A DNA stretch of 8,830 nucleotides, taken from Comamonadaceae bacterium (GTDB lineage Bacteria > Pseudomonadota > Gammaproteobacteria > Burkholderiales > Burkholderiaceae_C). The DNA is taken from assembly GCA_021286965.1 (NCBI GenBank), contig JAJTBK010000442.1, positions 1 through 8,830 on the forward strand, written 5' to 3'. A model generated the notes under the pieces. The model did not search any database. It had not been told where the DNA came from and saw only the letters and a program-made list of their open reading frames with translations. Shown piece by piece: positions 1-7,374 of the stretch. Positions within the stretch are counted from its first letter, which is position 1; each line of letters begins with the position of its first letter. The translations under genes and the position numbers were made by a program.

Positions 1-3000
1 GTCGAACTGCCCACCCTGGCCATCGAACGCATCACCTGGGCCCCGCCCGAGGGCCAGCCCCTGGCCCTGACGCAGCTGCAAGCGCGCTACCACTACGACG
101 GCCAGCAGCACCAGCTGCAGCTGCAGCTGCAGCAACTGCACTGGGCTGAGGGCCGCTACCAGGCCAGCGCGCAGCTGCAGGCCCAGGCCCCGATGCAACT
201 GCAATTGCAGCTGCAAGGCCAGCTGCACACCCAGCCCCCCGGCACCGACCAGCCCCTGCAGGTGCAGGCCCAGGCGCAGCTGCAAGGCCCCCTGGCCGGG
301 GCCGAGGCCCAACTGGCCTTGCAGGCCACGCTGCAACCCGCCGCCGACGGCCCGGCAGCGCCGCTGCGCGCCCGGCTGCAGGCACAGATCGCCCCCTGGG
401 CCGCGCAGCCGCTGCTGCAGGCACAGCTGGAGCTGGCGCACATCGACCTGGCCAGCCTGTGGCCGCAGGCGCCGCAGACCGCCCTCAGCGGCCAGCTGCA
501 AGCCGGCCCCGAAGGCAGCGCCTGGGCGCTGCAGGCCCGGCTGAGCAACGCCCTGCCCGGTCCCTGGGATCAGCAACGCCTGCCGCTCGACGCCCTGCAG
601 GCACAGGTGCGCTACGCAGCCGGGCAGTGGCACATCGCCCAGGCGCAGCTGCAGCGCGATGGCGGCAGCGTCATGCTGCAGGGCGACTACAACCCCGAGG
701 GCCAGCGCCTGACGGGCCAGGCGCACATCGCACGGCTGCGCCCCAGTGCCATCGACAGCCGCCTGGCGCCCGCGCCCATGCAAGGCACCGTCCAAGCCGA
801 GCAAGGGCCTGACGGCGTGCAATTCACGCTGCAGCTGCACAGCGGGGGCGGCAGCGCCCACCCGCTGCAGCTCGACCGTCTGCAAGCCCAAGGCCATTGG
901 CAGGCGCCCCTGCTGCAGCTGCAACACCTGCAGCTGCAGGCGCTGCAAGTGCAGCTGCAGGGCGAACGCCTGGCGCTGAACCTGCAGCAGCCGGGCTTTG
1001 CCGGCCAGCTGCAGGCGCAGTTGCCGGGCCTGAGCGCGCAACTGCAGGGCCAGCTGGCAGCGCAGGCGGGCAACGGCAGCCTTGTCCTGGACTGGAAAGA
1101 CCCCCAGCGCAGCCGCGACTGGCTGGCGCAAATCAGCACCCTGCCCGGTCTGCCGCCACTGGCACCCGCCCTGGCCGGGCTGCAGCTCAAGGGCCAGGCG
1201 CAGCTGCAAGCGCAGTGGCGCGGCGGCTGGAGCGACCTGCAACGCCAGCTGCAACGCGCCGGACTGCCGCTGGGCACCGCAGCAGCCAGCGGCGGCGCCC
1301 CCTTCACCCTGCAAGCGCGCCTGGACGCGCCCCGCTTTGGCGCCCAGCGCAGCGCCAGCGCCCCAGGCGCCGCCCTCGACCTGCAGCTGCAGGACCTGCA
1401 CGCCACCTTCAGCGGCGCCCTGACCGATCTGGACGCCAGCGTCTCGGGCCAGCTGCGCAGCGGCGCGCAGCAATTGCAGCTGCAAGTGCGCGCCCAGGGC
1501 CGCAACCCGGCCGCAGGCCCATGGGCGTTGCAACTGCCCGAGCTGCAGCTGCAATGGCAAGACAAGCAGCGCCCCGGCCCCTGGCGCCTGGCGCTGGCGC
1601 AGCCGCTGGCGCGGCAGCTCACGCCCGGCCCGCAGGGCGCCGTGCAACTGCAGGCCCAGGCCGGCAGCGCCCAGCTGCAAGGCCCGCTGCACGGCCAGGC
1701 GCTGCTGCAATGGCAGGCGCTGCAGTGGCAGCAACGCCCGGGCCAGGCGCCACAGCTGCGCAGCAGCGGCCAGCTCACCGGCCTGCCCCTGGCCTGGCTC
1801 AACGCCATCGACCAGGCACAGCCACCGCTGCTCGAACGCCTGGGCCTGGGCGGCGACGTGCAGCTGGCGGCCGACTGGGACATCCACGCCGCCGAACAGC
1901 TGCAAGCCCGACTGCGCCTGCAGCGCAGCAGCGGCGAACTGCGCCTGTTGGCCCTGGCCAGCGGCGGCGCCACCACGGTGCACAGCAGCGGCAGCGGCAA
2001 GGCACAGGCCGACAAGCCCCAGGGCGCCCCAGCGGGCTTGCGCCAGGCAGAAATCGAGCTGGCGCTGCAGGGCCAGAACCTGCGCAGCACCCTGCGCTGG
2101 AGCAGCCAGCGCGCCGGCGAGCTGCAGGCGCAGGCACAAACCACCCTGGCCTGGCCGGGCAACGATTGGCGCCAGGCACAGTGGCCGGCGAGCGCGCCGC
2201 TGGCGGCACAAATCTCCGCCCAGCTGCCAGAGCTGGGCGTGTGGAGCGTCCTGGCACCGCCGGGCTGGCGCGTCAAGGGCACGCTGGCGGCGCAGGTGCA
2301 GGTCGCAGGCACGCGCAGCGACCCGCGCTGGCATGGCCGCCTGAGCGCCGAGCAATTTGCCCTGCGCTCGGTGATCGACGGCGTCGATCTGCAAGACGGC
2401 CAGCTGCAAGCCACGCTCGACGGCCAGCAGCTGCGTATCGACCGGCTGCAGCTCAAGGGCGGCAACGGCAGCGCCGCGCGCATTCTGGGGCGCAGCGGCA
2501 ACCGCACGCCCGCGCCGCAAGACGGCGGGCAGCTTACCGCCAGTGGCCTGGTGCAGTGGCAGCTGCCCGGCGCAGACGCCGCGCCGCGCATCGACATGCA
2601 GCTGCAGGCCCAGGCCGAGCACCTGCAGCTGCAGGTGCGTGCCGACCGCCAGCTGAGCGTCTCGGGCCAGCTGCAGGCGCGCCTGCACGAGCGCCAGTTC
2701 ACACTGCGCGGCCAGCTGCGTACCGACCGCGCCACCCTCATCCTGCCCGATGGCAGCGCGCCGCAGCTGGGCAGCGACGTGTCCGTGCGCACGCCCCAGG
2801 CCCAGCCCGCCAGCCCCCCACCAGCGCCCGGACCGACGCTGCAGGCGGCGCTGCCCCCGGACATCGACATCAGCCTCGACCTGGGCGACGACTTTGCCCT
2901 GCAGGGCCACGGCATCACCACGCGCCTGACGGGGGCGCTGCGCATCAGCGCCAACGCCGCCAGCGGCGGCCAGCCACGCGTCAGCGGCGAGGTGCGCACC

Positions 3001-3567
3001 GACGCCGGGCGCTACCGCGCCTGGGGCCAGGCGCTGGATGTGGAAAGCGGCCTGATCCGCTTTGCCGGCCCGTACGACAACCCGCAGTTCGACATCCTGG
3101 CGCTGCGCCCGAACATCAGCGTACGCGCCGGGGTGCAGGTCACCGGCTCGGCACAGGCGCCGCGCGTGCGCCTGTACGCCGACCCCGATCTGCCGGACGC
3201 CGAAAAACTCTCCTGGGTAGTGCTCGGCCACAGCGCCGCCAGCGGCGGCAGCGAAGCCGGCCTGCTGCAGCAGGCCGCCCTGGCCGTGCTCGGCCGCCAG
3301 GGCGCAGGCACCGACGGCATCTCATCGAGCCTGGGGCTGGACGAGGTCGGCATCAAAGGCCCCAAGCAAGGCCAGGACGCCAGCGCCGCCGCCCTGACCC
3401 TGGGCAAGCGCATCTCCAAGGCGCTGTACCTGACGTACGAGCACAGCCTGTCGGGCTCGCTGGGCACGCTCTACCTGTTCTACGACCTCTCGCGCCACCT
3501 GACGCTGCGCGGGCAAACCGGGCTGGTGAACGCGCTCGATCTGGTCTACACCGTGCGCTATGACTAG
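1..3567 (+). CDS. tamB: Translocation and assembly module protein TamB, 3' part (5' truncated by window)
   Basis: The reading frame is open from the first base to a TAG at 3565-3567, giving 1188 residues; the real start lies upstream, so the ATG at 193 is internal. TamB is a very long periplasmic protein anchored in the inner membrane. With outer-membrane TamA it helps insert some outer-membrane proteins, and TamB-like proteins are also linked to phospholipid transport. The assignment rests on the C-terminal end: the segment with DIDISLDLGDDFALQG (about 2863-2910), the block DPDLPDAEKLSWVVLG (about 3181-3228), and a terminal strand-rich stretch with YLTYEHSLSG and LDLVYTVRYD. These match the TamB (DUF490) C-terminal domain. 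The N-terminal two-thirds is low-complexity alternating L/Q/A sequence, as expected for a long beta-helical groove, but unusually rich in glutamine; I see no cysteine. In this family tamA usually lies just upstream, outside this window. No clear intrinsic terminator follows. Confidence 0.93.
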   Translation, partial: VELPTLAIERITWAPPEGQPLALTQLQARYHYDGQQHQLQLQLQQLHWAEGRYQASAQLQAQAPMQLQLQLQGQLHTQPPGTDQPLQVQAQAQLQGPLAGAEAQLALQATLQPAADGPAAPLRARLQAQIAPWAAQPLLQAQLELAHIDLASLWPQAPQTALSGQLQAGPEGSAWALQARLSNALPGPWDQQRLPLDALQAQVRYAAGQWHIAQAQLQRDGGSVMLQGDYNPEGQRLTGQAHIARLRPSAIDSRLAPAPMQGTVQAEQGPDGVQFTLQLHSGGGSAHPLQLDRLQAQGHWQAPLLQLQHLQLQALQVQLQGERLALNLQQPGFAGQLQAQLPGLSAQLQGQLAAQAGNGSLVLDWKDPQRSRDWLAQISTLPGLPPLAPALAGLQLKGQAQLQAQWRGGWSDLQRQLQRAGLPLGTAAASGGAPFTLQARLDAPRFGAQRSASAPGAALDLQLQDLHATFSGALTDLDASVSGQLRSGAQQLQLQVRAQGRNPAAGPWALQLPELQLQWQDKQRPGPWRLALAQPLARQLTPGPQGAVQLQAQAGSAQLQGPLHGQALLQWQALQWQQRPGQAPQLRSSGQLTGLPLAWLNAIDQAQPPLLERLGLGGDVQLAADWDIHAAEQLQARLRLQRSSGELRLLALASGGATTVHSSGSGKAQADKPQGAPAGLRQAEIELALQGQNLRSTLRWSSQRAGELQAQAQTTLAWPGNDWRQAQWPASAPLAAQISAQLPELGVWSVLAPPGWRVKGTLAAQVQVAGTRSDPRWHGRLSAEQFALRSVIDGVDLQDGQLQATLDGQQLRIDRLQLKGGNGSAARILGRSGNRTPAPQDGGQLTASGLVQWQLPGADAAPRIDMQLQAQAEHLQLQVRADRQLSVSGQLQARLHERQFTLRGQLRTDRATLILPDGSAPQLGSDVSVRTPQAQPASPPPAPGPTLQAALPPDIDISLDLGDDFALQGHGITTRLTGALRISANAASGGQPRVSGEVRTDAGRYRAWGQALDVESGLIRFAGPYDNPQFDILALRPNISVRAGVQVTGSAQAPRVRLYADPDLPDAEKLSWVVLGHSAASGGSEAGLLQQAALAVLGRQGAGTDGISSSLGLDEVGIKGPKQGQDASAAALTLGKRISKALYLTYEHSLSGSLGTLYLFYDLSRHLTLRGQTGLVNALDLVYTVRYD
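112..132. repeat. Tandem CAGCTG hexamer run inside tamB
   Basis: Three and a half perfect tandem copies of the hexamer CAGCTG run from 112 to 132 and encode alternating Gln-Leu. The same CAGCTGCAG or CTGCAGGCGCAG words recur many times through the rest of tamB. The repeat keeps the frame in units of two codons, so copy-number changes would lengthen or shorten the protein without a frameshift. Confidence 0.8.
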
Positions 3568-3607
3568 GGCCGGCCAGCGATTGGAACAAATTTGGCACAA
3601 ATCACAC

Positions 3608-3652
3608 TCCAGCGCTTATCTGGCAAGCGCTGGAAGCTATCAAAAAAATAGC
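3608..3652. repeat. Double palindrome, probable Comamonadaceae intergenic repeat
   Basis: A perfect 10-base inverted repeat (3608-3617 with 3625-3634, core AGCGCTT/AAGCGCT) has a 7-base loop. It is followed at once by a second small inverted repeat, GCTAT (3636-3640) with ATAGC (3648-3652), whose loop is nearly all A. From memory, intergenic sequences built from an AGCGCTT palindrome next to GCTATCAAAA are frequent in Acidovorax-type genomes; this was not checked by a search. On the plus strand the hairpin is not followed by a T tract, so it is not a standard intrinsic terminator for tamB. It could still slow polymerase or protect a 3' end, in either direction. Confidence 0.65.
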
Positions 3653-3664
3653 AACCACGCCAAG

Positions 3665-3692
3665 TGGCACACGGCTGGGAGGCCCTTACAAT
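3665..3692 (+). promoter_or_regulatory. Candidate sigma-70 promoter for tRNA-Arg
   Basis: The -10 element TACAAT (3687-3692) matches five of six consensus bases. Upstream are the overlapping weak -35 candidates GTGGCA (3664-3669, spacer 17) and TGGCAC (3665-3670, spacer 16). The predicted start near 3699 is only a few bases before the mature tRNA 5' end at 3702, so the primary transcript would have a very short leader. This is inferred from sequence match and position only. Confidence 0.55.
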
Positions 3693-3701
3693 CCAGGCCG
3701 G

Positions 3702-3776
3702 CTCCCCGTAGTTCAATGGATAGAACGAGCGCCTCCTAAGCGCTAGATACAGGTTCGATTCCTGTCGGGGGGACCA
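3702..3776 (+). tRNA. tRNA-Arg, anticodon CCU
   Basis: A full cloverleaf can be folded over 75 bases. The acceptor stem pairs CTCCCCG (3702-3708) with CGGGGGG (3766-3772) with one T-G wobble. The D stem is GTTC/GAAC. The anticodon stem AGCGC/GCGCT encloses the loop CTCCTAA with anticodon CCT at 3735-3737. The T arm is ACAGG-TTCGATT-CCTGT. Discriminator A is followed by an encoded CCA (3774-3776). It reads the AGG arginine codon, which is rare in GC-rich genomes whose arginines are mainly CGC. The gene overlaps the 3' end of the sensor kinase on the opposite strand. tRNA-Arg genes are frequent integration sites for mobile elements, but I saw no integrase or duplicated tRNA 3' end here. Confidence 0.97.
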
Positions 3777-5145
3777 GCGCCAGACCTCTCCCCCACACCA
3801 CCCGCACCCGCAGCCCGCCCAGTTCCGGGTCGGCATCGAGCTGCAGACGGCTGCCATGCTGGCGCGCGATCGCCTCGGCGATGGCCAGGCCCAGGCCGCT
3901 GCCGCTGGTGTGGCGGCTGCTGCAGCTAGCGCGGTAGAAGCGGTCGAGCACACGCTCGCGCTCAGCCGGTGCGATACCGGGGCCGCTGTCGGCCACCGTC
4001 AGCACTTGCTGCGCACCTTCGGCCTGCAGGCGCACCACCACCTGGCCGCCGGCCGGGGTGTAGCGGATGGCGTTATCCAGCAGGTTGCGCAGCAAGATGC
4101 GCAGGGCTTCGGCCTGTCCTTGCACTGCGGGCAGATCGACGCCGGGCGGCTCCCAGCCCAGCTCCACGCCCTGCTGCGCGGCGCTCGCGGCGGCGTCGGC
4201 CAGGGCCAGGGGCACGAGTTCTTGCAGCTGCAGCGGCTGCGCCGGGCTGGTGGCGCCCGCTTCCTGGCGCGCCAGTTGCAGTAGCTGCGCCACCAGGTGG
4301 CTGGCCCGCGCCAGGCCAGCCTCCAGGCGCGCGAGCTGCTGCTCACGCGTGGACTCGTCGCCGGCGCGGCGCAGCGCCGTCAGTTGCAGTTGCAGGGCGG
4401 CCAGGGGCGAGCGCAGTTCGTGCGCGGCATCGGCAACGAAATGCTGCTGCGCCGCAAACGCCTTTGTCACCCGCGCCAGCAGCAGGTTGAGCTCCTGCAC
4501 CAGCGGCTGCACCTCGCTCGGCAAGCCGGCGTCGCTGACGGCGGCCAGGTCTTGGGCCTGGCGCTGCGCCAGCTGGGCGCGCACGCGCTCGATGGGCGCG
4601 AGCTGGCGGCGCACCGTCCACCACAAAATCAGCGCCAGCAGCGGCGCCATCACCGCCAGCGGCAGCAGCGCACGCCAGGCCAGCTGGCGTGCCAGCGTGC
4701 GGCGCGCAGCCAGGTTGTGCGCTACCTGGATGACCTGGGCCGGGGTCTGCAGCGAGAACACGCGGTAGGTGCTGGCGCCGACCTGCACCTCGGTAAAGCC
4801 GAGCACGGCGCGCTGCGGCAGCAGCGCCCCCAAACTCGATTCAAAAATACGCAGGCCCTCGTTGCTCCAGACCTGGACGATGAGTTCATCGTTCGGGTAT
4901 TGCGGCTGCACCCGGCTGCCGCTGGGCTGGGCGTTGGGCGGCAGGCCGGCGCGCAGGGCGTAGGCGGTTTGCTGCATCTGGTAGTCGAACAGCGCATCGG
5001 CCTCGGCCAGGGCGCTCTGGTAGGCCAGCCAGCCCTGGGCGAGTGCGGTGCAGGCGACGGCGGCGAGCAGGCCCAGCAGCAGGCGCGCGCGCAGCGACGC
5101 CGGCCAGGACCAGCGGCGGCGGATGGGGGTGGCGGCGCGCGTCAT
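3736..5145 (-). CDS. Two-component sensor histidine kinase, QseC-like
   Basis: A 469-residue inner-membrane kinase that autophosphorylates on histidine and passes the phosphate to the regulator encoded just upstream. Visible in order: basic N terminus, TM helix about 21-43, periplasmic sensor about 44-156 containing LFDYQMQQTAYALR (like the 2CSK_N region of QseC/TctE kinases), TM helix about 157-177, and a HAMP-like linker. Then come the H box HELRSPLAAL with His242, the N box LLRNLLDNAIRY with Asn354 and Asn358, the G1 box DSGPGIAP from Asp386, and the G2 box GSGLGLA at 415-421. All catalytic motifs look intact. The ATG at 5145 was chosen because it overlaps the regulator's TGA as ATGA, implying translational coupling; a longer in-frame start would run inside the regulator gene. 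The family normally ends near VRVVW (residue 451); the 18 extra residues run into the tRNA-Arg gene antisense. The ligand cannot be told from the sequence. Confidence 0.93.
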   Translation of the reverse strand: MTRAATPIRRRWSWPASLRARLLLGLLAAVACTALAQGWLAYQSALAEADALFDYQMQQTAYALRAGLPPNAQPSGSRVQPQYPNDELIVQVWSNEGLRIFESSLGALLPQRAVLGFTEVQVGASTYRVFSLQTPAQVIQVAHNLAARRTLARQLAWRALLPLAVMAPLLALILWWTVRRQLAPIERVRAQLAQRQAQDLAAVSDAGLPSEVQPLVQELNLLLARVTKAFAAQQHFVADAAHELRSPLAALQLQLTALRRAGDESTREQQLARLEAGLARASHLVAQLLQLARQEAGATSPAQPLQLQELVPLALADAAASAAQQGVELGWEPPGVDLPAVQGQAEALRILLRNLLDNAIRYTPAGGQVVVRLQAEGAQQVLTVADSGPGIAPAERERVLDRFYRASCSSRHTSGSGLGLAIAEAIARQHGSRLQLDADPELGGLRVRVVWGRGLALVPPTGIEPVSSA

Positions 5146-5798
5146 GGCGGCACCATATAGCCCAGGCCGCGCACGTTCAGGATCAGCGCCGGGCCGAGTT
5201 TTTTGCGCAGGCCATGGATGTAGACCTCGACGGCGTTGGAGCTGATTTCTTCGCCCCAGCCGTAGAGCTTGTCTTCGAGCTGCTGGCGCGAGAGCACGCG
5301 CCCGGGGCGCGCCAGCAGGGCTTCGAGCACGGCCCATTCGCGTGCCGACAGCGCCACGGGCTGGCCCTGCACGCGCGCTTCGCGCGTGGCCGGATCCAGC
5401 ACCACGCCCTGGTGCGCGTACAGCGGCTCGGCGCGGCCGCTGGCTCGGCGCAGCAGGGCGCGGATGCGCGCCAGCAGCTCATCAAAGTCGTAGGGCTTGA
5501 GCAGGTAGTCGTCGGCCCCGGCATCGAGCCCGGCGATGCGCGCGGCCACGCTGTCGCGCGCCGTGGCGATGAGCACCGGGGTGCGGTCCTTGCGCGCGCG
5601 CAGCCCTTGCAGCAGCACCAGGCCGTCGCAGCCGGGCAGGCCCAGGTCGAGCAGCACCAGGTCGTAGGACTGCACGGCCAATGCGGTCTGGCCCTGGCTG
5701 CCATCGGCCACCCAATCGACGGCGTAGCCCTGCGCGCGCAGCAGGTCGCGCAGGGTCTCTCCGATCATGGGGTCGTCTTCTACCAGCAGCAGGCGCAT
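5142..5798 (-). CDS. OmpR-family response regulator, QseB/PmrA-like
   Basis: A 218-residue cytoplasmic transcription factor that is the partner of the kinase directly downstream. The receiver domain (about 1-115) has the acidic pocket Glu7/Asp8, the phospho-acceptor Asp51 in LLDLGLPG, Thr79 and Lys101 of the KP motif. The C-terminal winged-helix DNA-binding domain (about 125-217) includes SNAVEVYIHGLRKKLG and ends GLGYMVPP. The pattern LYGWGEEISSNAVEV is typical of the QseB/PmrA branch rather than PhoB or OmpR. The ATG at 5798 gives the standard MRLLLVEDD start; a longer frame to 5987 would lie inside the protease gene and adds no domain. It begins 13 bases after the protease stop with no strong Shine-Dalgarno sequence, so it is probably translated from the protease message. 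The targets are unknown, but see the CTTAAG pair upstream of the operon. Confidence 0.94.
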   Translation of the reverse strand: MRLLLVEDDPMIGETLRDLLRAQGYAVDWVADGSQGQTALAVQSYDLVLLDLGLPGCDGLVLLQGLRARKDRTPVLIATARDSVAARIAGLDAGADDYLLKPYDFDELLARIRALLRRASGRAEPLYAHQGVVLDPATREARVQGQPVALSAREWAVLEALLARPGRVLSRQQLEDKLYGWGEEISSNAVEVYIHGLRKKLGPALILNVRGLGYMVPP

Positions 5799-5811
5799 GG
5801 CGGCGAGGATA

Positions 5812-7320
5812 TCAACCCAGGCGCACGGGCACAAAAATCTTGTTGCCCTCGCGCTCGATGAGCAGCGCCACCGACTTGCCCGCCTGCGCCATGGCCGCGC
5901 GCACCTGGGCCACGTCCTGCACCTGCTGGCCGTTGATGGCCAGCAGCACGTCGCCGCCCTGCACCCCGGCGCGCTGCGCCGGGCCACGCGCCGATTCGAT
6001 CAGCAGGCTACCTGCATCCACCCCCAGCTGGCGCGCCTCGTCGGGCTGCAGCGGGCGCAGCGCCAGGCCCAGCTGGCCCTTGCCCACCGGGGCGCTGTCG
6101 CTCGCCACCTGGGTGCTCTTGTCCTTGGCGTTGCCCAAGGTGGCATCCACGGTCTGCTCGTGGCCTTTGCGCCAGACGCGCAGCTGCACCTTGTCACCCG
6201 GCAGCTGGCTGCTGATGAGGGCCGGCAAGTCGCCCGAGGCCACAACCTTCTGGCCGTTGACCTGCAAGATCACGTCGCCCACCTCCAGCCCGGCCTTTTG
6301 CCCCGGGCCGCTGGCATCCACGCTGGCGACCAGGGCGCCTTCGGGGCGGGGGAGCTTGAACGAATCGGCCAGGGTCTGGTTGACCTCCTGCACCGCCACG
6401 CCCAGGCGCGCGTGCTGCACCTGGCCGGTGGCGACGATCTGCTGCTGCACGCGGCTGGCGACCTCGATCGGGATGGCGAACGACAACCCCTGGTAGCCGC
6501 CCGAGCGGCTGTAGATCTGCGCGTTCACACCCACGACCTCGCCCTTGGCGTTGAACAGCGGGCCGCCGGAGTTGCCGGGGTTGACGGCGGCGTCGGTCTG
6601 GATGAAGGGCACGGCGCTGTCGTCGGGCAGCGAGCGCCCCTTGGCGCTGACCACGCCGGCGGTGACGGTGTTCTCAAAACCAAAGGGCGAGCCGATCGCC
6701 AGCACCCACTGCCCCACCTGCAAATCGCGCGAGCTGCCGAGTTGGACGGTGGGCAGGTTCTTGGCGTCGATCTTGAGCACGGCGATGTCGGTCTTGGGGT
6801 CGGCCCCCAGCACCTTGGCCTGGAACTCGCGCCGGTCGGTGAGCTTGACGGTGACCTCGCTCGCGCCTTTGACCACGTGGGCATTGGTCAGGACGATGCC
6901 GTTGGCATCGACGATAAAGCCCGAGCCCTGGCCGCGCACCGGCTGCGCCTGCGCGCCGCGCCCGGGCTGGCCGGGGAAGCCGGGAAGGCCAAAGCGGCGG
7001 TAGAACTCGTAGAACGGATCGTCCGGATCGATGCGCGGGCCGCGCTGGCGCAGGGCCGGGCCGCTGGCGTCCTCGTCATCATCCTGGCGCAGGCCGCTGA
7101 CGCTGATGTTGACCACCGCTGCACCGTAGCGCGCCGTGATGGCCGAAAAATCGGGCAGCGCCACGCTGCTGGCGGGCGCGGCGGCCAGCACCGCAGCCGC
7201 TGGCGCGGTTTGCGCGCGCACCTCGTGCGCAGTGATCAGGCCGGCGCCGGTGGCGCCCAGGGCGCCAGCCGCCACCAGGGCCAGGATGAGGCGGCGCGGG
7301 GTCGTCAAAAGGGTGTTCAT
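5812..7320 (-). CDS. degP: Do/DegP-type periplasmic serine endoprotease (DegP/DegQ/MucD family)
   Basis: A 502-residue exported protease and chaperone that removes misfolded envelope proteins. The N terminus, with a PRR basic stretch and a hydrophobic core about 11-30, looks like a Sec signal peptide probably cut near the AxA-like HEVRAQ. The trypsin-like domain has the catalytic triad His148 (LTNAHVV), Asp178 (KTDIAVLKID) and Ser251 (NPGNSGGPLF). The segment DDPFYEFYRRFG (about 100-111) fits the LA loop of this family. Two PDZ domains follow, about 303-395 and 416-500. Length and the two-PDZ layout fit DegP, DegQ or MucD; sequence alone does not separate these, so the symbol is a family label. 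The ATG at 7320 was chosen over an in-frame TTG at 7335 because a good Shine-Dalgarno sequence sits 6 bases upstream. It is the first gene of a unit with the regulator and kinase. Confidence 0.95.
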   Translation of the reverse strand: MNTLLTTPRRLILALVAAGALGATGAGLITAHEVRAQTAPAAAVLAAAPASSVALPDFSAITARYGAAVVNISVSGLRQDDDEDASGPALRQRGPRIDPDDPFYEFYRRFGLPGFPGQPGRGAQAQPVRGQGSGFIVDANGIVLTNAHVVKGASEVTVKLTDRREFQAKVLGADPKTDIAVLKIDAKNLPTVQLGSSRDLQVGQWVLAIGSPFGFENTVTAGVVSAKGRSLPDDSAVPFIQTDAAVNPGNSGGPLFNAKGEVVGVNAQIYSRSGGYQGLSFAIPIEVASRVQQQIVATGQVQHARLGVAVQEVNQTLADSFKLPRPEGALVASVDASGPGQKAGLEVGDVILQVNGQKVVASGDLPALISSQLPGDKVQLRVWRKGHEQTVDATLGNAKDKSTQVASDSAPVGKGQLGLALRPLQPDEARQLGVDAGSLLIESARGPAQRAGVQGGDVLLAINGQQVQDVAQVRAAMAQAGKSVALLIEREGNKIFVPVRLG

Positions 7321-7326
7321 GGTGTG

Positions 7327-7333
7327 CCTTTCC
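7327..7333 (-). promoter_or_regulatory. Ribosome binding site of the Do protease
   Basis: On the minus strand GGAAAGG stands 6 bases before the ATG at 7320. It fixes that ATG as the start: the alternative in-frame TTG at 7335 would place the Shine-Dalgarno sequence inside the coding region. Confidence 0.75.
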
Positions 7334-7374
7334 AAAACAGTGGTACCGATGGAAAAGCACTGTGCGCGCCCGAG

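Noticed and set aside
112..960. CRISPR-like or minisatellite array from repeated CAGCTGCAG words
   Set aside because: There are no unique spacers of constant length; the words are in frame and encode Gln-Leu stretches of TamB.
687..2999. 770-codon open frame antisense to tamB
   Set aside because: Its product is a Ser/Cys/Arg/Trp-rich string with no recognisable domain. It is open because stop codons are rare opposite GC-rich, CAG/CTG-rich coding sequence.
897..3563. 888-codon plus-strand frame inside tamB
   Set aside because: Ala/Arg/Gly/Pro-rich shadow in another frame of tamB; the tamB frame carries the conserved TamB C-terminal domain.
3702..3776. tRNA-Arg as attachment site of an integrated element
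   Set aside because: No integrase gene, no second copy of the tRNA 3' end and no composition shift is visible in the flanking sequence.
5146..5337. Upstream extension of the sensor kinase
   Set aside because: The extra residues lie inside the regulator gene in another frame, look like shadow sequence, and the ATGA overlap at 5142-5145 gives a natural start.
5799..5987. Upstream extension of the response regulator
   Set aside because: The extension overlaps the second PDZ domain of the protease in another frame; MRLLLVEDD at 5798 is the normal family start.
6123..6140. Perfect CCTTGG/CCAAGG hairpin within the protease gene
   Set aside because: It is inside coding sequence, has no T tract, and a 6-base stem is easily produced by chance in GC-rich DNA.
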